Shown here: positions 26,944 to 37,444 of the stretch, one piece after another
Position numbering within the stretch: the stretch's first letter is position 1
How the letters are laid out: the number at the start of each line of letters is the position of its first letter
Notes under the pieces: model-generated
Told to the model about the DNA's origin: nothing
Seen by the model: the letters and a program-made list of their open reading frames with translations, nothing else
Database searches by the model: none
Source of the DNA: Pseudanabaena sp. FACHB-2040
GTDB lineage: Bacteria; Cyanobacteriota; Cyanobacteriia; Phormidesmidales; Phormidesmidaceae
Length of the DNA: 64,000 nucleotides
Direction: 5' to 3'
Assembly (NCBI RefSeq): GCF_014696715.1
Contig: NZ_JACJQO010000005.1
Coordinates: forward strand, 186,001-250,000
Made by a program: the position numbers and the translations under genes

Positions 26944-29835
26944 TCAGCCAAAGCTAACGCGCGCTACCATGTCGTTGTAGTCAAAATCGCCACCCCCTAG
27001 AAGATCTTCAAAGGCAAAGGTGTTGTTACCCAAGAGGCGCACATGGTCTACCCCATCGGTATTGGCTCCGATGAAAGGCGTGTAGATGGTTGCCCCTGCG
27101 ATCGCTGTTTCCATCGTGCCGTTAGCCACCAGAAAGGGAGCATATAGGGTGTTGCCGTCTAAAGTGGCGGTGAAGGAGGCGCTAGTGTTGTTCTTCACCG
27201 CAAAGGCAATGCCTTCCACCCGGTTGCGGAGAGCCGCCTGAAGGTAGCCCATTTCTCCCGGCAACACCGTGGTGCCTGTGAGGGTATCTAAAACGGCTCC
27301 CCGTTCATTTTGAACCCGATATAGCCCCAGGGTATTTTCAAAGGCAGCCGCTCGGAAGAGGGTAAAGGTTGCCTCCGTAGGGGTAGCAACTTCCCGCAAA
27401 TCAATCAGTTCGCCCTGGGTAGTATCCTGAGTACCAATGCCTGAGATGCCGCTCGCGCCAACCGCCCCCAGATTCAGGGACAGTCGACGGTTGCGCGTGA
27501 CCCAGTCCAGGTTATAACCGTTACCATTTTGAGTGGTGGTAAAACCATCACTGCCCGACAAAATAACGGCTCCAGTGGGATTTTTCCCTAAGCGGAGAGC
27601 ATCTAGAGTGCCATCTTCTACCAGTAAAAACCGGATGCGATCGCTTGCCCCTAAGGTCAGAGTACGGGAGCTAGGGGCAAATTTATTGGGGGGAGCATTC
27701 AAAACCGAGAACACGGTTTTAGCTCGTTGCAAAGCGGCTGCCGAGTAGCCCGTCGTCCCTGGCAAAATGCCATCAATCGAACCCTGGTCGTCATCCACCA
27801 GAAATAAACCAATTTCGCTGATACCAGAGCCTCTGTAACCGGTTAAATTTACTTCCAGTGCGATCGCTCCCGTGGCCTGGAAGGTACCCAGAAATGGCTG
27901 CACTAAAGCGCCACCGGAGGGCTGGGGAGGAGTGGGTGAAGGCTGAGAAGGAGTGGGTAAGGTATCCCCGTCATCATTGACGATAATGCCGGTTCCCTGC
28001 CCGTCCAAGATGGTTGCGTTTGTGGCACTCGCCAGGTTCACTGTAAAGGACTCGTCGGGTTCTGTCACGGTGTCTCCGAGGACCGCAACGGCAACGGTTT
28101 GGGTGGTTTCACCAGGGGCAAAGAAGAGGGTACCGCTGGTTGTCGTGTAGTCTTCCCCTGCGATTGCCGTTCCGTTGGCCGTCACAAAATCCACTGAAAC
28201 TGTCTCCGTGGTATTGCCAGAGCGGGTGACGACAAAAACGGCGTTGACTGTGCCAGCGTTACCTTCCGCCAGCGTGACATCGCCAATGGTGAGAAAAGCG
28301 GAAGACGGCAGTGCGCCATTTAGTTCAAACGCCCCGACATCATAGAGGAACGAGCCGTTGTTATCGCCATCTTGGGGGCGGGCAGTCCCCCGTTGATCAA
28401 ACAGCACTGACCCCACAACTACCCCAGCATCGACGGCGGGGCTACCCGGTTGGAGGGGCCGCACAAGGGTGCCGTTCACGCTTTGGAGAGGCCCCAACTG
28501 CGGATCAACGATGAGAATGCCGGGTATGAGCTCTGGGCCGGCGGGGAATTGAATGTTGCCGCCGCCGTTGTTCATGGGGCGGTTGGTCTGCTGGTTGCCG
28601 TTGAAAGAAACGCCCGTATTGTTGGAGGTGTTGTTGTAAAAGATGGTGTTGGTAGCGGTGACCCCGCCCGTCTGACCGCCAGCGATCGCACCCGAAAATT
28701 CGGCGCTATTGTCGGCCAGGGTGACGTTGGTAACGTTCATTTGGCCGTCATAGGTGGTGATGGCCCCGCCAAAGTTGTTGGGGGCGCGGTTTCCCGAAAA
28801 GGTGGTGTTCACAATGTTGGAGTTGGTTTGGTTTACCCACAAACCACCCCCCTGCCCATTAGCCACGTTATTGACAAAGCTACTGTTGACTACCGCGAGG
28901 CTCCCCGTTGGGTTGAGGGAGTTGCGAACGTGGGCGACCGCCCCACCGTTGCCGCCGTTGCCGCCACCGGTCAGGGCCGCCACCTGGTTATCTCGAAAGA
29001 CGGTGTTTTCAATCACCACCGTATCGTCTGGGTCAGCGAATAGGTAGGCCGCGCCCCCTTCGCCCTCAGCCCGATTGCCTTCAAATACGCTGTTGCGAAT
29101 CACCAAGCTATCGTTCGCGCGATCGACATACACGGCACCACCGTAGCCCCGCAAAAAGTCGCGGGGTTGCCCCGTATCAAACACCGCAGCGGTGGTGTTA
29201 TTGGCGATGAAGCGGGTGTTTTCGATGGTGATCCGCCCATTAATAACGTTGATGGCGGCTCCATTGATGCCCTGGTTGCCGATAAAGCTACTGTCGCGCA
29301 CGATTAGCTCGCTACCTCCTGGCCCAAAACCAATGAAGGCAATGCCGCCCGATCCACGCTCATCGTTGCCTGCGGTGGCCTGGTTGTTGATGAAGCGGCT
29401 GTTGACGACGGTGACCCCGCCGGAGCGGGCGTTCGTCCAGATGGAAGCACCGCCATTGGTGGCGACATTCTCCAGGAAGGTCACGTTTTCTACGGTCAGG
29501 CTGCCCAAATCTTCCGTCTGGATGGCCCCACCGCGATCGCTCGATTGGCCGCGCGTCAAGGTCAGGTTGCGAATAACCTGATTGGTCTGAAAGTCTACAT
29601 TGGAGCCAAAGCGAAAAATCCGGGAGGTGTTGTTGCCGCTGATGATCAGGTTGGGCGCACCTCCCCCATCAATAATCAGATTTTTTCCAGGAGTAACAAA
29701 TATTTCACCGCTGGTTAACGTAATTGTCCGATTGGCCAGGCTGGCATCAAAGCGAATCGTATCCCCTGGGCTGGCATTTGCGATCGCATCTCGCAAAGAA
29801 CCAGCACCACTGTCGTTCGTGTTTGTGACTAGCAT
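26944..29835 (-). CDS. Beta-helix / Calx-beta / DUF4114 exoprotein
   Basis: A large modular surface or secreted protein, 963 residues from the ATG at 29835 (a TTG 36 bp upstream is in frame). A right-handed parallel beta-helix (about 5-510) begins TNTNDSGAGSLRDAI, a choice-of-anchor/polymorphic outer-membrane-type N-terminus. It has repeated strand motifs such as GGAVY and NSSFVNN. A Calx-beta domain (about 515-625) shows GTAIAGEDYTTTSGTL and VNDDGD. After a Pro-rich linker come DUF4114-like modules ending in FEDLLGGGDFDYNDMVARV. There is no Sec signal peptide; such cyanobacterial proteins are usually type I-secreted, but no RTX nonapeptide is seen. The function, probably adhesive or calcium-binding, is inferred. 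Confidence 0.85.
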   Translation of the reverse strand: MLVTNTNDSGAGSLRDAIANASPGDTIRFDASLANRTITLTSGEIFVTPGKNLIIDGGGAPNLIISGNNTSRIFRFGSNVDFQTNQVIRNLTLTRGQSSDRGGAIQTEDLGSLTVENVTFLENVATNGGASIWTNARSGGVTVVNSRFINNQATAGNDERGSGGIAFIGFGPGGSELIVRDSSFIGNQGINGAAINVINGRITIENTRFIANNTTAAVFDTGQPRDFLRGYGGAVYVDRANDSLVIRNSVFEGNRAEGEGGAAYLFADPDDTVVIENTVFRDNQVAALTGGGNGGNGGAVAHVRNSLNPTGSLAVVNSSFVNNVANGQGGGLWVNQTNSNIVNTTFSGNRAPNNFGGAITTYDGQMNVTNVTLADNSAEFSGAIAGGQTGGVTATNTIFYNNTSNNTGVSFNGNQQTNRPMNNGGGNIQFPAGPELIPGILIVDPQLGPLQSVNGTLVRPLQPGSPAVDAGVVVGSVLFDQRGTARPQDGDNNGSFLYDVGAFELNGALPSSAFLTIGDVTLAEGNAGTVNAVFVVTRSGNTTETVSVDFVTANGTAIAGEDYTTTSGTLFFAPGETTQTVAVAVLGDTVTEPDESFTVNLASATNATILDGQGTGIIVNDDGDTLPTPSQPSPTPPQPSGGALVQPFLGTFQATGAIALEVNLTGYRGSGISEIGLFLVDDDQGSIDGILPGTTGYSAAALQRAKTVFSVLNAPPNKFAPSSRTLTLGASDRIRFLLVEDGTLDALRLGKNPTGAVILSGSDGFTTTQNGNGYNLDWVTRNRRLSLNLGAVGASGISGIGTQDTTQGELIDLREVATPTEATFTLFRAAAFENTLGLYRVQNERGAVLDTLTGTTVLPGEMGYLQAALRNRVEGIAFAVKNNTSASFTATLDGNTLYAPFLVANGTMETAIAGATIYTPFIGANTDGVDHVRLLGNNTFAFEDLLGGGDFDYNDMVARVSFG

Positions 29836-30175
29836 GGAGTTATGGAGATATATGGCGGTAAACAGCAGCAATTAAAGGGGCAGGGCTGCTTGCTAACGAT
29901 GACTAAAACTGATAAGCAGCTTCCTCAAGCAAGGCATAGTTACTTTCACGAACTGATAAGTATCCGTGAAACTACGTAAGTCTCGACACTAAGGCAGAAG
30001 CATTTGTAACTTTATTCCTTAGAAAAAATGCAAAATCCGGAATCTTTTTTCTGCAGAATGAGTAGGTCGTAGGATGGGCAAAGCAAAGCGTGCCCATCAA
30101 AGCCCATGATCCTTAGAAGATGGGCACGGGCTGTGCCCTTTGCCCATCCTACGAGGTGCTATAAGGTGTGATCTG
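29836..30175. other. 340-bp intergenic region between exoprotein and metH
   Basis: Its right half is a palindromic repeat (30068-30153). The left half is AT-rich with no recognised gene. It must contain the promoter for the reverse-strand exoprotein gene, but no clear -35/-10 pair was identified. Confidence 0.4.
30068..30153. repeat. 86-bp palindromic MITE-like repeat after metH
   Basis: CGTAGGATGGGCAAAG (30068-30083) and CTTTGCCCATCCTACG (30138-30153) are perfect 16-bp inverted arms. A second nested pair (GTGCCCATC / GATGGGCAC) lies inside. It begins 22 bp after the metH stop on the reverse strand and could act as a terminator. Elements of this type are common between cyanobacterial genes. 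Confidence 0.8.
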
Positions 30176-33100
30176 TTATGAGGCGCTGAAGTACTTTGCT
30201 GATGGGTGATAGGCAATGATTGCTGTTGTGGACTGCTCTGGATAGAGCTGTTCGCTTTCATCCATGTGCATGCCGAGCCGATCAACTTGCAGTAGATCAA
30301 GCTGCACGTACTGGTCAGCCATATTGGGGCAGGCCGGATAGCCAAAGCTATAGCGCGACCCCTGATAGCGCTGCTGCAGCACATCTCGCAGGGTAGACGG
30401 CTCTAGAGCGCTAAAGCCAAGTTCCTGCCGAATGCGGGCGTGGCACCACTCGGCCATTGCCTCTGCCGTTTGCACTGCCAGACCGTGGTAGTAGAGATAG
30501 TCAGTGTATTGGTCGTTGGCAAAGAGTTTTGCCGCAAACTCCGTTGCGACTTCGCCCACGGTCACTGCCTGCATGGGAAACACGTCAAACTGCCCTGGTT
30601 GGGCCAGATCTTTAGGCAAGAAGAAATCGGCAATGCACAGCCGCCGCATTGATTTTTGGCGGGGGAAGGTGAAGGTGGCAATGGGGGTGGGTGGGTGGAT
30701 GGCGTTTTCCTCACCACTAGGCCACTTAGCGTCGCTGTTCATCACGGCGGGGTCGTAGATATGCAGCGAATTGCCCTCTGCTAGGCAGGGAAAATAGCCG
30801 TAGACAAGCTGCGGCTGCAGCAGGTTTTCTGCTCTTACCCGCGCCTGCCAGTTCTGCAGAATGGGCTGCACCTTCTCCTGCAAAAACGTATCGTACTCTT
30901 CCCGCGACTGATCTTTGGGTTTACGGAACTGCCACTGTCCTGCAAAGAGCGCCTGCAAGTCTAGATACCAAAACACCTCATCCAGCGAGATATCCGTTGG
31001 GCCTAGCACGCGAGTGCCCCAGAAAGGTGGAGTTGGGCGAGCAATGGTGGGATCAACAGCTTCGGAGCGGCGGGTATCTATGGGGAGAGCGGCAGGAGCG
31101 AGGGGGGAGGGGTCTTCTGGTGCGATCGCAACTTCCTTCTCCTCTGCCTTTTGACCTTTGACCTCTGCAGTTCCTGCTGCTGCCTCATCCAAGAATCCTG
31201 TCCCGTCATCCCAGTTGCCTGCAGTTTTAGCAGGCATGAGCTTGTCCATGAAGTGCAGGTCAGAGAAGGCGTCTTTGCCGTAGACCACTTGGCCTTTGTA
31301 GGTCTGCTGGCAGTCTTCGTAGACAAACTTAGGCGTGAGGGCTGCCCCACCGAGAATGACTGGAACGGTAATGCCCTCCTGGTTAAAGGTTTCTAGGTTG
31401 TCCTTCATGAAGGCTGTGGACTTTACGAGCAGGCCGCTCATGGCGATGCAGTCGGCCTTGTATTCTCGGTAGGCCTTGATGATATTTTCCACGGGCTGCT
31501 TGATGCCCAGGTTGATTACCCGGTAGCCGTTGTTGGTGAGGATGATATCGACCAGGTTTTTGCCGATATCGTGCACATCGCCTTTGACGGTGGCAATGAT
31601 AAAGGTGCCCTTGGCTGACCCGTCGGAGTCTGATTTCTCCATGTAGGGTTCGAGGTAAGCGACCGCTGACTTCATGGTCTGGGCCGACTGGAGAACGAAG
31701 GGGAGCTGCATTTGACCAGAGCCAAATAGCTCGCCCACCACTTTCATGCCGTCTAGCAAGAAGGTGTTGATGATTTCTAGGGGCGGGTGGATTTTGAGTG
31801 CGTCGGCGAGGGCATCTTCTAGGCCGATGCGTTCGCCGTCGATGATGTGCTGCTTGAGTCGTTCCTCAACGGGCAGATCTAGAGAGATGGCCTGGGCTCT
31901 TTTGACGGTCTTGCCTTCAAAGAGGGTGGTGAGCTTGGTTAGAGGGTCGTAGGAGCAGATGTCGCCGTCGTACTGCCTGCGGTCGTAGATCAAATCGCGG
32001 CAGATCTGCTGGTGGTCTGGCTCAATCTTGGCTAGCGGCAGGATCTTGGCAGCGCTGACGATCGCACCATCTAGCCCGACCTGCATGGCCTCATGCAAAA
32101 ACACCGAGTTGAGCGCCACCCGCGCTGCTGGGTTGAGGCCAAAGGAGACGTTAGAAACGCCCAGCATGATGTGGCAGCCAGGCAGGTTCTCGCGGATCAA
32201 CCGGATGGCCTCAATGGTTTCTCGGCCGTTGACCCGGTCTTCTTCAATGCCGGTGGAGATGGGCAGCGCCAGCGTATCAAAGAACAGTTCGTAGGGGGGA
32301 AGGCCATACTCTAAGGCATCGCGGTAGGCTCGCTGTGCGATCGCAAACTTCTGCTCTGCCGTCCGGGCCATGCCCTCTTCATCAATGGTGCCGACGACGA
32401 TGCCTGCTCCATACTGCTTAGCCAGCTCTAGCACCTTAAAGAAGCGCTCTTCGCCGTCTTCGTAGTTGGTCGAGTTGAGGATGCACTTGCCTCCGGCTAC
32501 CTTCAGGCCCGCCTCCATTTTGGTCCATTCGGTGGAGTCGAGCATCAGCGGCAGGGTAACGTTGGTGACGAGTCGCGACACCAGTTCGTGCATGTCTTTT
32601 TCGCCGTCTCGGCCCACGTAGTCTACGTTGACATCGAGCACGTGGGCTCCCTCTTTTACCTGGGCGCGAGCCAGGGCTACCAGGCCATCCCAGTCTTCGG
32701 CGTTGAGCAGGTCGCGGCACTTTTTAGAGCCGCTGGCGTTGAGCCGTTCGCCCACGATGAGGAAGGAGTTGTCTTGGTCGTAGGGCTGGGGGCTGTAGAT
32801 AGAGGCGGCAGAGGGGATGTAGTTGAAGGCAGGGCGGGGGGAGGGGGGGAGGGGATGGGTGGATGAGGTGTCTTTTGTAGGAAGGGGGTTTTCTGGGCTT
32901 TTGGCTTGGAGCGTTAGGGGGGAGCGCACTGGGCGGGCTTTGGGGTGCAGATCTTTTGCTACCTCAGCGAGCTGCCCGATGTGCTCATAGCGGGTGCCGC
33001 AGCAGCCGCCGATTACCTGCACACCGAGGTCTTCGACGAAGTGCATGAGAGACATCCGCAGCTCCATCGGGGTGAGGCGGTAGACGGCGTTGCCACCGAC

Positions 33101-33883
33101 GTTCTCGGGCAGTCCGGCATTGGGAATGCAGGAGATGACGAAGGGGGAGTGCTCCGAGAGGTAGCGAACGTGGTCTTTCATCAGGTCGGGGCCGGTGGCG
33201 CAGTTGAGGCCCAGAATGTCGATGGGATAGGGTTCTAGGATGGTGAGGGCAGCGGCCATTTCAGTGCCGACTAGCATGGTGCCCTGCTGCTCCATCGTTA
33301 CGGAGACCATGAGGGGAATGCGATCGCATCCCTCCTCAAAGACCTCGATGATGCCGTTTAGGGCGGCCTTGATCTGCAGCACGTCTTGACAGGTTTCTAC
33401 CAGCAGCAGATCGGCTCCTCCGTCGATCAGGCCTCGGGCCTGCTCCCTGTAAGCGTTTTTAAGCGTGTCAAAATCAATGTGGCCTAGGGTGGGCAGCTTG
33501 GTGCCTGGCCCCATCGAACCGGCGACAAAGCGGGGTTTTTCGGGGGTTGAATATTCTTGGGCTACTCGCTTGGCTAGGGCGGCAGCGGTTTTGTTTAGCG
33601 CGTAGGCTTGGTCGGTCAGATCGTACTCGGCCAGCACAATTGAGGTAGCGCCAAAGGTATCGGTTTCGATCACGTCTGCCCCGGCTTCTAAAAAGCCTCG
33701 GTGGACAATTTCAACCGCCTCTGGTTTGGTAAAAACTAGGTACTCATTGCAGCCTTCGTACTCGGGGCCGCCAAAGTCTTCTGCTGTGAGGTTTTGAACT
33801 TGCAGATTGGTGCCCATCGCTCCGTCGAAGACGATGACCGGACGATTGGGGCTGTGGAGGCGTTCGAGAAAGGCGCTGGGCAT
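30176..33883 (-). CDS. metH: Cobalamin-dependent methionine synthase
   Basis: MetH transfers a methyl group from 5-methyl-THF to homocysteine through cobalamin. All four modules of the family are in 1235 residues. Homocysteine domain (5-320) with Zn ligands in GLNCATG and GGCCGT. Pterin-binding domain (about 375-640) with [14 protein letters not shown] and [13 protein letters not shown]12 domain with the cobalamin His motif [10 protein letters not shown]-terminal AdoMet activation domain ([10 protein letters not shown]-like [11 protein letters not shown]). Three linkers carry extra Pro/Ala-rich sequence encoded by CT-rich DNA repeats, making it longer than usual. No cobalamin riboswitch is visible upstream. 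Confidence 0.97.
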   Translation of the reverse strand: MPSAFLERLHSPNRPVIVFDGAMGTNLQVQNLTAEDFGGPEYEGCNEYLVFTKPEAVEIVHRGFLEAGADVIETDTFGATSIVLAEYDLTDQAYALNKTAAALAKRVAQEYSTPEKPRFVAGSMGPGTKLPTLGHIDFDTLKNAYREQARGLIDGGADLLLVETCQDVLQIKAALNGIIEVFEEGCDRIPLMVSVTMEQQGTMLVGTEMAAALTILEPYPIDILGLNCATGPDLMKDHVRYLSEHSPFVISCIPNAGLPENVGGNAVYRLTPMELRMSLMHFVEDLGVQVIGGCCGTRYEHIGQLAEVAKDLHPKARPVRSPLTLQAKSPENPLPTKDTSSTHPLPPSPRPAFNYIPSAASIYSPQPYDQDNSFLIVGERLNASGSKKCRDLLNAEDWDGLVALARAQVKEGAHVLDVNVDYVGRDGEKDMHELVSRLVTNVTLPLMLDSTEWTKMEAGLKVAGGKCILNSTNYEDGEERFFKVLELAKQYGAGIVVGTIDEEGMARTAEQKFAIAQRAYRDALEYGLPPYELFFDTLALPISTGIEEDRVNGRETIEAIRLIRENLPGCHIMLGVSNVSFGLNPAARVALNSVFLHEAMQVGLDGAIVSAAKILPLAKIEPDHQQICRDLIYDRRQYDGDICSYDPLTKLTTLFEGKTVKRAQAISLDLPVEERLKQHIIDGERIGLEDALADALKIHPPLEIINTFLLDGMKVVGELFGSGQMQLPFVLQSAQTMKSAVAYLEPYMEKSDSDGSAKGTFIIATVKGDVHDIGKNLVDIILTNNGYRVINLGIKQPVENIIKAYREYKADCIAMSGLLVKSTAFMKDNLETFNQEGITVPVILGGAALTPKFVYEDCQQTYKGQVVYGKDAFSDLHFMDKLMPAKTAGNWDDGTGFLDEAAAGTAEVKGQKAEEKEVAIAPEDPSPLAPAALPIDTRRSEAVDPTIARPTPPFWGTRVLGPTDISLDEVFWYLDLQALFAGQWQFRKPKDQSREEYDTFLQEKVQPILQNWQARVRAENLLQPQLVYGYFPCLAEGNSLHIYDPAVMNSDAKWPSGEENAIHPPTPIATFTFPRQKSMRRLCIADFFLPKDLAQPGQFDVFPMQAVTVGEVATEFAAKLFANDQYTDYLYYHGLAVQTAEAMAEWCHARIRQELGFSALEPSTLRDVLQQRYQGSRYSFGYPACPNMADQYVQLDLLQVDRLGMHMDESEQLYPEQSTTAIIAYHPSAKYFSAS

Positions 33884-34041
33884 GGCTGATTCTGTCTGAG
33901 ACGAAACCGTAACGACTGTCTGAATTTTCTATTATCAGACACAAGCCCAGCAATGACAGAGTTGATCCGGTTTTCTGCTTGACCATCACCCCTCCAGCAT
34001 TGACTATTGTCTGTAGGTAACTCCATTTGTAGGGCTTTCGA

Positions 34042-34401
34042 ATGGGCAAGCTGACTACCCACGTTTTAGATACTGCATCAGGGAAGCCCGCCGCTGGCAT
34101 GCGCCTGACTCTTTGGGCGGTCAATTCCTCAGCCGATATCAAAACTGCGCTCAAAACGATTGAGACTAACAGCGATGGCCGTACGGATGAACCGTTGCTG
34201 ACAGGTAACGAATTAAGAGTGGGCATCTATGAACTGGTCTTTGAAGTTGCGCCCTACTTTGCGAGCTACAGCACCCACCTCTCAAATCCGCCTTTTTTAG
34301 ACCAGGTGCCGATTCGTTTTTCGGTGTCTGACCCGCTGGGCAGCTACCATGTGCCGCTGCTGGTGTCTCCCTGGTCTTACAGCACCTATCGGGGAAGCTA
34401 G
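34042..34401 (+). CDS. uraH: 5-hydroxyisourate hydrolase (transthyretin-like)
   Basis: HIU hydrolase converts 5-hydroxyisourate, formed by urate oxidation, to OHCU. The 119-residue beta-sandwich has the catalytic motifs of the family: [14 protein letters not shown] (His), the Arg of [27 protein letters not shown] with the invariant C-terminal Tyr-Arg-Gly-Ser. Normal length. The substrate-forming urate hydroxylase and a nucleobase permease are encoded at 54-57 kb. It diverges from metH and is 32 bp from the TPS transporter gene, with which it may be transcribed. Confidence 0.93.
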   Translation: MGKLTTHVLDTASGKPAAGMRLTLWAVNSSADIKTALKTIETNSDGRTDEPLLTGNELRVGIYELVFEVAPYFASYSTHLSNPPFLDQVPIRFSVSDPLGSYHVPLLVSPWSYSTYRGS

Positions 34402-34433
34402 GGCTAGGTTTTTCTTGAGATTGCGTTATCTCT

Positions 34434-36149
34434 ATGATCCGTGCGTCTTTGGGTTGGGTTGGGGCTGGGGGAGTCTTGGGTTTTGTAGGGGGCTTGTGGG
34501 GGGTGGCGCTGCCTGCGATCGCACAGCAGCCCCCCACGCTGCCGCCTGATCTGCCCGATCCGGTAGAGCAGACGCTACCGCCGCCCAGCCCGCCCCCGGT
34601 GCCTATCCCGAGCGCTCCAGAGCCGCCCATTCTGGCTCCTGAGGTAAGCCCTGAAGGGCCGCCGCCCGCTGCTGCTGGGCCGACCTTTTTGGTGGAGCAG
34701 ATTGAGGTGTTGGGCAGCACCGTTTTGCAGACAGAGATTGGGGCACTGGTTGCGCCGCTAGAGGGCCAAGAGCTAACGCTGGCCGATCTGCTAGATCTGC
34801 GAACTGACATTACCAATCTCTATATCAACAGCGGCTACATTACCTCGGGCGCGTTTGTGCCCAACAACCAGGATCTCAGTGATGGGGTAGTGCAGATTCA
34901 GGTGGTGGAGGGGGCGCTAGAGACGGTGCAGATCAATGGGCTGAGCCGCCTGCGAGAGTATTATGTGCGCGATCGCATTGCTCTGGCGACTCAGCCGCCG
35001 CTCAATGTAGACCGTCTAGAAGAGGCGCTGCAGCTGCTCCAAAATGATCCACTGCTGGCGCGGGTGAATGCAGAGCTGACAGCAGGCAGTGGGCCGGGGC
35101 AAAACAGCCTGATTTTGGATGTGGCTGAGGCCGACCCGTTTTTGACGAACTTGGGAGTAGATAATGCTCGCGCCGCCAGTATTGGCTCTGTGCAGGGCAC
35201 AGTGGCCGCTACGCATTTGAACCTGCTGGGCTTTGGCGATCGGCTTAGCGCTGGCTATAGCTACAGCCAGGGGCTTGATCTGTACGAGTTTCGCTATGGG
35301 GTGCCGCTCAATGCTCTAGATGGCACTTTGCAGGTGCGCTACGAAAACGCCGACAGCCGCATTGTCGATCCGCGCTTTGTCGATATCGGCATTCGCAGCG
35401 AGAGCGAAACGCTGTCGGTCAACTTTCGGCAGCCCTTGACCCGGTCGCTGTCATCAGAGGTGGCTCTGGGCCTGGGCCTAGATCTGAGGGAGAGCCGCAG
35501 CTTTATTTTGAACAACGTTCCCTTTTCGTTTTCGGTGGGGCCAGAGCAGGGCGTGGCGAAGGTCAGTGCCCTGCGGTTTTCTCAGGAGTGGCTGACTCGC
35601 GATGTCAATAGCGTGGTGGCGGTGCGATCGCAATTTAGCCTGGGCCTAAATGCCTTTGGAGCCACGGTTAACCAGAGCGGCACCGATGGCCGCTTCTTAG
35701 CCTGGCTGGGCCAGCTGCAGTGGGTAGAGCAGTTTGCCCCCGGCACCCTGCTGCTGACCCGGCTCAATGCCCAGCTCACCCCCGACTCTCTGCTGCCGCT
35801 GGAGCGCTTTAGCCTGGGCGGTATCGATACGGTGCGCGGCTACGCCCAAAACCAGGTCGTGACTGATAATGCCGTGGTGGCTTCGGTGGAGTTTCGCTTT
35901 CCCCTAACGGCCAATCCTAATGAGCTACAGTTGGCCCCTTTTCTCGATGCTGGTGTGGGTTGGAATACGCAAACGATCAATCCCGACCCCAACTTTTTGA
36001 TGGGAACGGGGCTGGGGTTGCTCTGGCGACCTGCGCCGGAGGTAAACCTGCGGCTAGACTACGGCATTCCGCTGGTGAGCGTGAGCAATCGGGGCGGCTC
36101 GCTGCAGGAAAACGGCTTTTACTTTTCGGTTAACCTGCAGCCGTTTTAG
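34434..36149 (+). CDS. ShlB/FhaC/HecB-type TPS outer-membrane transporter
   Basis: This 571-residue protein carries exoproteins across the outer membrane. Residues 1-31 are a signal peptide (LWGVALPAIAQ). A Pro-rich linker (32-82) follows. The POTRA domain (about 85-165) has FLVEQIEVLGSTVL and YINSGYITSGAFVPNNQ, typical of ShlB-type POTRA. The barrel (about 200-571) has the conserved LGGIDTVRGYAQN motif (VRGY) and ends in Phe, as outer-membrane proteins do. The partner is likely the TPS exoprotein at 108-2717 or a protein outside the window. Confidence 0.93.
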   Translation: MIRASLGWVGAGGVLGFVGGLWGVALPAIAQQPPTLPPDLPDPVEQTLPPPSPPPVPIPSAPEPPILAPEVSPEGPPPAAAGPTFLVEQIEVLGSTVLQTEIGALVAPLEGQELTLADLLDLRTDITNLYINSGYITSGAFVPNNQDLSDGVVQIQVVEGALETVQINGLSRLREYYVRDRIALATQPPLNVDRLEEALQLLQNDPLLARVNAELTAGSGPGQNSLILDVAEADPFLTNLGVDNARAASIGSVQGTVAATHLNLLGFGDRLSAGYSYSQGLDLYEFRYGVPLNALDGTLQVRYENADSRIVDPRFVDIGIRSESETLSVNFRQPLTRSLSSEVALGLGLDLRESRSFILNNVPFSFSVGPEQGVAKVSALRFSQEWLTRDVNSVVAVRSQFSLGLNAFGATVNQSGTDGRFLAWLGQLQWVEQFAPGTLLLTRLNAQLTPDSLLPLERFSLGGIDTVRGYAQNQVVTDNAVVASVEFRFPLTANPNELQLAPFLDAGVGWNTQTINPDPNFLMGTGLGLLWRPAPEVNLRLDYGIPLVSVSNRGGSLQENGFYFSVNLQPF

Positions 36150-36185
36150 GTCAGCGCTGTTTGAGAAGCAGCAGAGCTTAATTGC

Positions 36186-36248
36186 ATCCCCCCCTCCCCC
36201 TTTTTAAGGAGAGTTTTTAACCCTTATCAAAATGGGGGGAGGGGGGAT
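36186..36248. repeat. C-run/G-run palindromic repeat
   Basis: ATCCCCCCCTCCCCC (36186-36200) pairs with GGGGGGAGGGGGGAT (ending 36248). The loop is T/A-rich with CTTTTTAAGGA inside. It lies between the convergent TPS transporter and CheR genes and could serve as a bidirectional terminator. It resembles the repeat at 8361-8456. Confidence 0.7.
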
Positions 36249-36289
36249 ACCTATCAATTAGGTGTGCGAAAGGGATTTTTTAGGCAGCC

Positions 36290-37195
36290 TCAGTTTGCCA
36301 AGGCAAAATCAAGGGTTGGAAACATTTGCAGGCGGTGATCGGGCTCTAGATCGGGTGCTTTTTTAAATGCCTTTGCTTGCCGATCAACAGCCGTAAAAAG
36401 TGCCCTTTGAGGACGGGTAATAATGTTTTCTGCCTGACCTAGCATTAGCAGACCCGACTGCTTTAAGCTGAAACGAAAATTAGCGAGTATCCGGGTCTGA
36501 GCCTCTGGCATGAGATAGATAAAAACATTTCGGCAGACAAGTAGATCAATCTGAGTCAAGGGAGAGGCTTGCAGCAGATTGTGGTGATGAAAGACAATGT
36601 CGTGACCGCGATCTCGTCGCCATTGGTAGCCATCAGCTGTGCATTCAAAATACCGCTCAAGCAGGTCAGGAGAGATTTCCTTAACTGAGTGAGGAAAATA
36701 TCGGCCTCTACGAGCGTGCGTTATGGCACCTTGATCAATATCTGTGCCGTAGATCTGCACGCGCTGCTGATATTGCTCGGCACCTAGGGCTTCTGCCAGC
36801 AGCATGGCCAGTGAATAGGTCTCTTCTCCCGAAGCACAGCCTGCACTCCACACCCGAATCGGCTCATCGGGAGAACGGTCGGCAATAAGCTGCGGAATAA
36901 CCTGATCTTCTAGATATTTCCAGACAAAGCGATCGCGAAAGAAGCTGGTGAAATTAATGAAAATGGTGTTTAAAAGACCAATGATCTCGCCAGGCTGCTT
37001 TAAATGGCCGAGATAATCTTGATAGTTTTTAGCTCCAGCTCGCTGCATTCTTACCTGAATTCGGCGCATGAGCGTGGAGCGCTTATAGCCAGTCAGATCT
37101 ATCTGTTCAACTTGCTTGAGATAACTTAGTAAATCTTCTAGTTCAATTGCTTCTAGTGACGGAGTGATACTGTTAGCATAGGAAATAGTTTGCAT
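36290..37195 (-). CDS. CheR-type chemoreceptor methyltransferase
   Basis: The 301-residue protein has an N-terminal CheR helical domain (about 18-80, LLSYLKQVEQIDLTGYKR) and an SAM-binding domain: INFTSFFRDRF, RVWSAGCASGEETYSLAML (motif I), YGTDIDQGAI, then DLLVCRNVFIYL and the C-terminal LGQAENI. CheR methylates glutamates on chemoreceptors. No receptors, CheB or CheW are in the window, so it may instead belong to a non-chemotactic signalling system of the 36-44 kb regulator cluster. Confidence 0.93.
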   Translation of the reverse strand: MQTISYANSITPSLEAIELEDLLSYLKQVEQIDLTGYKRSTLMRRIQVRMQRAGAKNYQDYLGHLKQPGEIIGLLNTIFINFTSFFRDRFVWKYLEDQVIPQLIADRSPDEPIRVWSAGCASGEETYSLAMLLAEALGAEQYQQRVQIYGTDIDQGAITHARRGRYFPHSVKEISPDLLERYFECTADGYQWRRDRGHDIVFHHHNLLQASPLTQIDLLVCRNVFIYLMPEAQTRILANFRFSLKQSGLLMLGQAENIITRPQRALFTAVDRQAKAFKKAPDLEPDHRLQMFPTLDFALAN

Positions 37196-37444
37196 AAATA
37201 AAGCAAAGTTATAATTTTGCTTAAGATTTTCTCTAGGAACCGTTTGTTTTCATCAGCTTACCTTTTACCTAGTCCATCCTTCTGTCCAGTTTCGTACGTA
37301 AGCACTACATATATAGAGAAACATTATGTAGAGGCTTTTATTCCTTGAACCAAGCGAGTTTAGCGGTTGGCTATTTTAGCTTGTGCTCGCATCGCTGTTT
37401 TAGCTTTGAGATACGCTTTATATATACGGATACAGAAATGGGTC

